Shown piece after piece: positions 5,322 to 6,168 of a stretch of 6,168 nucleotides of DNA; the first letter of the stretch is position 1; the number at the start of each line of letters is the position of its first letter. Both the position numbers and the translations under genes were made by a program. The notes under the pieces were generated by a model. It searched no databases. It was given only the letters and a program-made list of their open reading frames with translations, and was not told the DNA's origin. Origin of the DNA: Thiobacillus sp. (GTDB taxonomy: Bacteria; Pseudomonadota; Gammaproteobacteria; Burkholderiales; Thiobacillaceae); contig JADMKH010000253.1 in assembly GCA_018780025.1 (NCBI GenBank), positions 1-6,168 on the forward strand. Direction: 5' to 3'.

Positions 5322-5884
5322 GCCGCGCCCACCTTCGAAAAACCGTTTAACTCCAGACAGTGCCGCATGAACAATCGCGCACGATGCAGCAATACCCAAC
5401 AGTTGGTCGGGGTGATGCCGAGTTCCTTACAAATCTCTGCGGTTTCCATCCCCGCGACTTCGCGCAAACTGAACACCTGTGCCATGGCGGGTTTCAGGCG
5501 ATCGGCGCACTCGTCCAGCGCACGCCGCAGCTGGCTCAGCTCCGCCTCGGTATCGGGGTTGCCCCAGGGGCGAATCGGTTCCGCCCAGTGACCATCCTGC
5601 TTGAACAGGCTGTCGACGGCTTCCTCGCCATCGGCATCGCGCGGGAGTTCGACCTCGCGCAGTTGCCGGCGGATCAGGTCGATGATTTTATGCTTGAGGA
5701 TACCGGTCAACCAGGTGCGCGGGGTGGCATCGCCAGCGTAGCGCGCTTGCGCAGCGAGAGCTGCCAGCAGGGTTTCCTGTACGGCATCTTCGGCGAGTTC
5801 GTCCGAGTGCAGTTGTCGTCGCGCCATCCGGAACAAGTAATCTCCGTGCTCGGTGAGCCATGTGTTGGCATCAAGCCTGTTCAT
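5318..5884 (-). CDS. ECF RNA polymerase sigma factor (TIGR02943-like)
   Basis: This 188-residue group IV sigma factor is likely to direct transcription of this operon and perhaps other stress genes. The sigma-2 domain spans about 10-77, with DELAEDAVQETLLAAL and the -10-recognition helix TWLTGILKHKIIDLIRRQL (57-75). The sigma-4 domain spans about 118-180, with a helix-turn-helix (149-178) containing EICKELGITPTNCWVLLHRAR. The WAEPIRPWGNPD linker and the GILKHKIIDLIR segment match the subfamily often annotated as TIGR02943, which usually pairs with a small zinc-binding anti-sigma, as here. The start at 5884 has AAAGGA at 5891-5896; a longer frame from 5956 adds 24 unlikely residues. Family knowledge: ECF pairs control bufferin or MNIO operons in other bacteria (for example SigF in Caulobacter). 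Control of this locus is therefore plausible, but no convincing shared ECF promoter could be read by eye. Confidence 0.92.
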   Translation of the reverse strand: MNRLDANTWLTEHGDYLFRMARRQLHSDELAEDAVQETLLAALAAQARYAGDATPRTWLTGILKHKIIDLIRRQLREVELPRDADGEEAVDSLFKQDGHWAEPIRPWGNPDTEAELSQLRRALDECADRLKPAMAQVFSLREVAGMETAEICKELGITPTNCWVLLHRARLFMRHCLELNGFSKVGAA

Positions 5885-5890
5885 CCAGCG

Positions 5891-5896
5891 TCCTTT
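5891..5896 (-). promoter_or_regulatory. Ribosome-binding site fixing the sigma factor start
   Basis: AAAGGA on the minus strand lies 6 bases before the ATG at 5884. It supports the 188-residue sigma factor over the longer reading frame that opens at 5956, which has no family-like sequence in its extra 24 residues. Confidence 0.7.
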
Positions 5897-5987
5897 AACG
5901 GTATTTCGCAGTGAAGGGGCACTGTAGAGGCAGATGCACAAAGCGGCAACTCCCACACTTGATCGGCTCCATCGGCAAGGTTTGAGG

Positions 5988-6011
5988 AGGCGGCTTCGCG
6001 CCGCTTTTTTT
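5988..6011 (+). terminator. Plus-strand intrinsic terminator upstream of argB
   Basis: AGGCGGC (5988-5994) pairs with GCCGCTT (6000-6006), including one G-U pair, around a 5-base loop, and the transcript continues in a run of seven U (6005-6011). This is a good rho-independent terminator, reading rightward only; the minus strand has no U-run. The nearest gene to its left is on the opposite strand, so no annotated transcript explains it. It may end a small RNA, catch antisense read-through from the copper locus, act as an argB leader attenuator, or be left from an older gene order. Confidence 0.75.
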
Positions 6012-6050
6012 ATTGGCGTAAAATCCGCACAGATTCAATCCGGAGACACC

Positions 6051-6168
6051 ATGACCGCGCCCCATACTGCCGCCGACAAGGCCAACATCCTGTGCGAAGC
6101 GCTGCCCTATATTCAGCGCTTCTACGACAAGACCATCGTCATCAAATACGGCGGCAACGCCATGACCG
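6051..6168 (+). CDS. argB: Acetylglutamate kinase ArgB, N-terminus (partial)
   Basis: The first 39 codons are present and the gene runs off the right edge. ArgB phosphorylates N-acetyl-L-glutamate with ATP, the second step of arginine synthesis, in the cytoplasm. The sequence shows a short helix (KANILCEALPYIQRFYDK, about 10-27) followed by the first beta strand and glycine loop TIVIKYGGNAM (28-38). Here Lys32 and the Gly34-Gly35 pair are the usual phosphate-handling residues of amino acid kinases. This N-terminus is typical of proteobacterial, especially betaproteobacterial, ArgB. GGAGA at 6042-6046 sits just before the start. TAAAAT at 6019-6024 resembles a -10 box directly after the terminator, but its -35 box would be poor. 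The gene is housekeeping and marks the chromosomal border of the copper locus. Confidence 0.95.
   Translation, partial: MTAPHTAADKANILCEALPYIQRFYDKTIVIKYGGNAMT

Noticed and set aside
4436..5350. 304-codon plus-strand open frame across the precursor and anti-sigma genes
   Set aside because: It spans two real minus-strand genes and the hairpin between them, and its protein has no coherent domain pattern.
5923..5955. Possible ECF promoter upstream of the sigma gene (GGGAGTTG and TCTACA on the minus strand)
   Set aside because: The spacing of 19 bases is too long for a typical ECF promoter, and the same motif is not seen before the precursor or receptor genes.
5920..5990. SRP-like or 6S-like small RNA before the argB terminator, prompted by a GGCAGATG match
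   Set aside because: The conserved SRP loop (GGAAG tetraloop region) and 6S hallmarks are missing, so only an unidentified transcript can be proposed.

Overview
The window looks like a chromosomal segment of a moderately GC-rich proteobacterium, most likely a betaproteobacterium. The evidence is the start of argB at the right edge and the style of the RegB-like kinase N-terminus at the left edge; the species cannot be named. Between these two edge genes lies a compact, self-contained copper-handling locus made of two convergent operons that meet tail to tail and overlap by 7 bases.

The plus-strand operon (271-2961) has two genes. The first is an outer-membrane TonB-dependent receptor carrying the CxxxM and HxM elements of the OprC/NosA copper receptors. 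The second is a periplasmic PCu(A)C-type copper chaperone with the complete H-x10-M-x21-H-x-M copper site and an extra Met/His tail. Together they look like a copper acquisition module that crosses the outer membrane and hands copper on in the periplasm.

The minus-strand operon (5884 down to 2955) reads, in order: an ECF sigma factor; a small zinc-binding (HxxxCxxC) anti-sigma factor joined to it by an ATGA overlap; a secreted precursor protein with three Lys-Cys-Gly motifs and two EF-hand calcium loops; a DUF692 multinuclear non-heme iron oxidase (MNIO, HvfB/BufB type); and its DUF2063 partner (HvfC/BufC type). This is a bufferin/HvfA-type modified-peptide locus, in which the oxidase and its partner convert cysteines of a secreted peptide into copper-binding groups. 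The precursor is the most unusual part. An EF-hand pair, internally duplicated at the DNA level, sits between the KCG motifs and splits the modification sites into a doublet and a C-terminal singlet.

The likely logic (inference) is that sigma and anti-sigma sense metal or oxidative stress and switch on production of the modified copper-binding peptide, while the opposing operon imports and delivers copper. Two hairpins stand out: one between the anti-sigma and precursor genes on the minus strand, and a plus-strand terminator upstream of argB that has no visible plus-strand gene to terminate. No tRNA, rRNA, CRISPR array, insertion sequence or gene-free stretch longer than 300 bases is seen.
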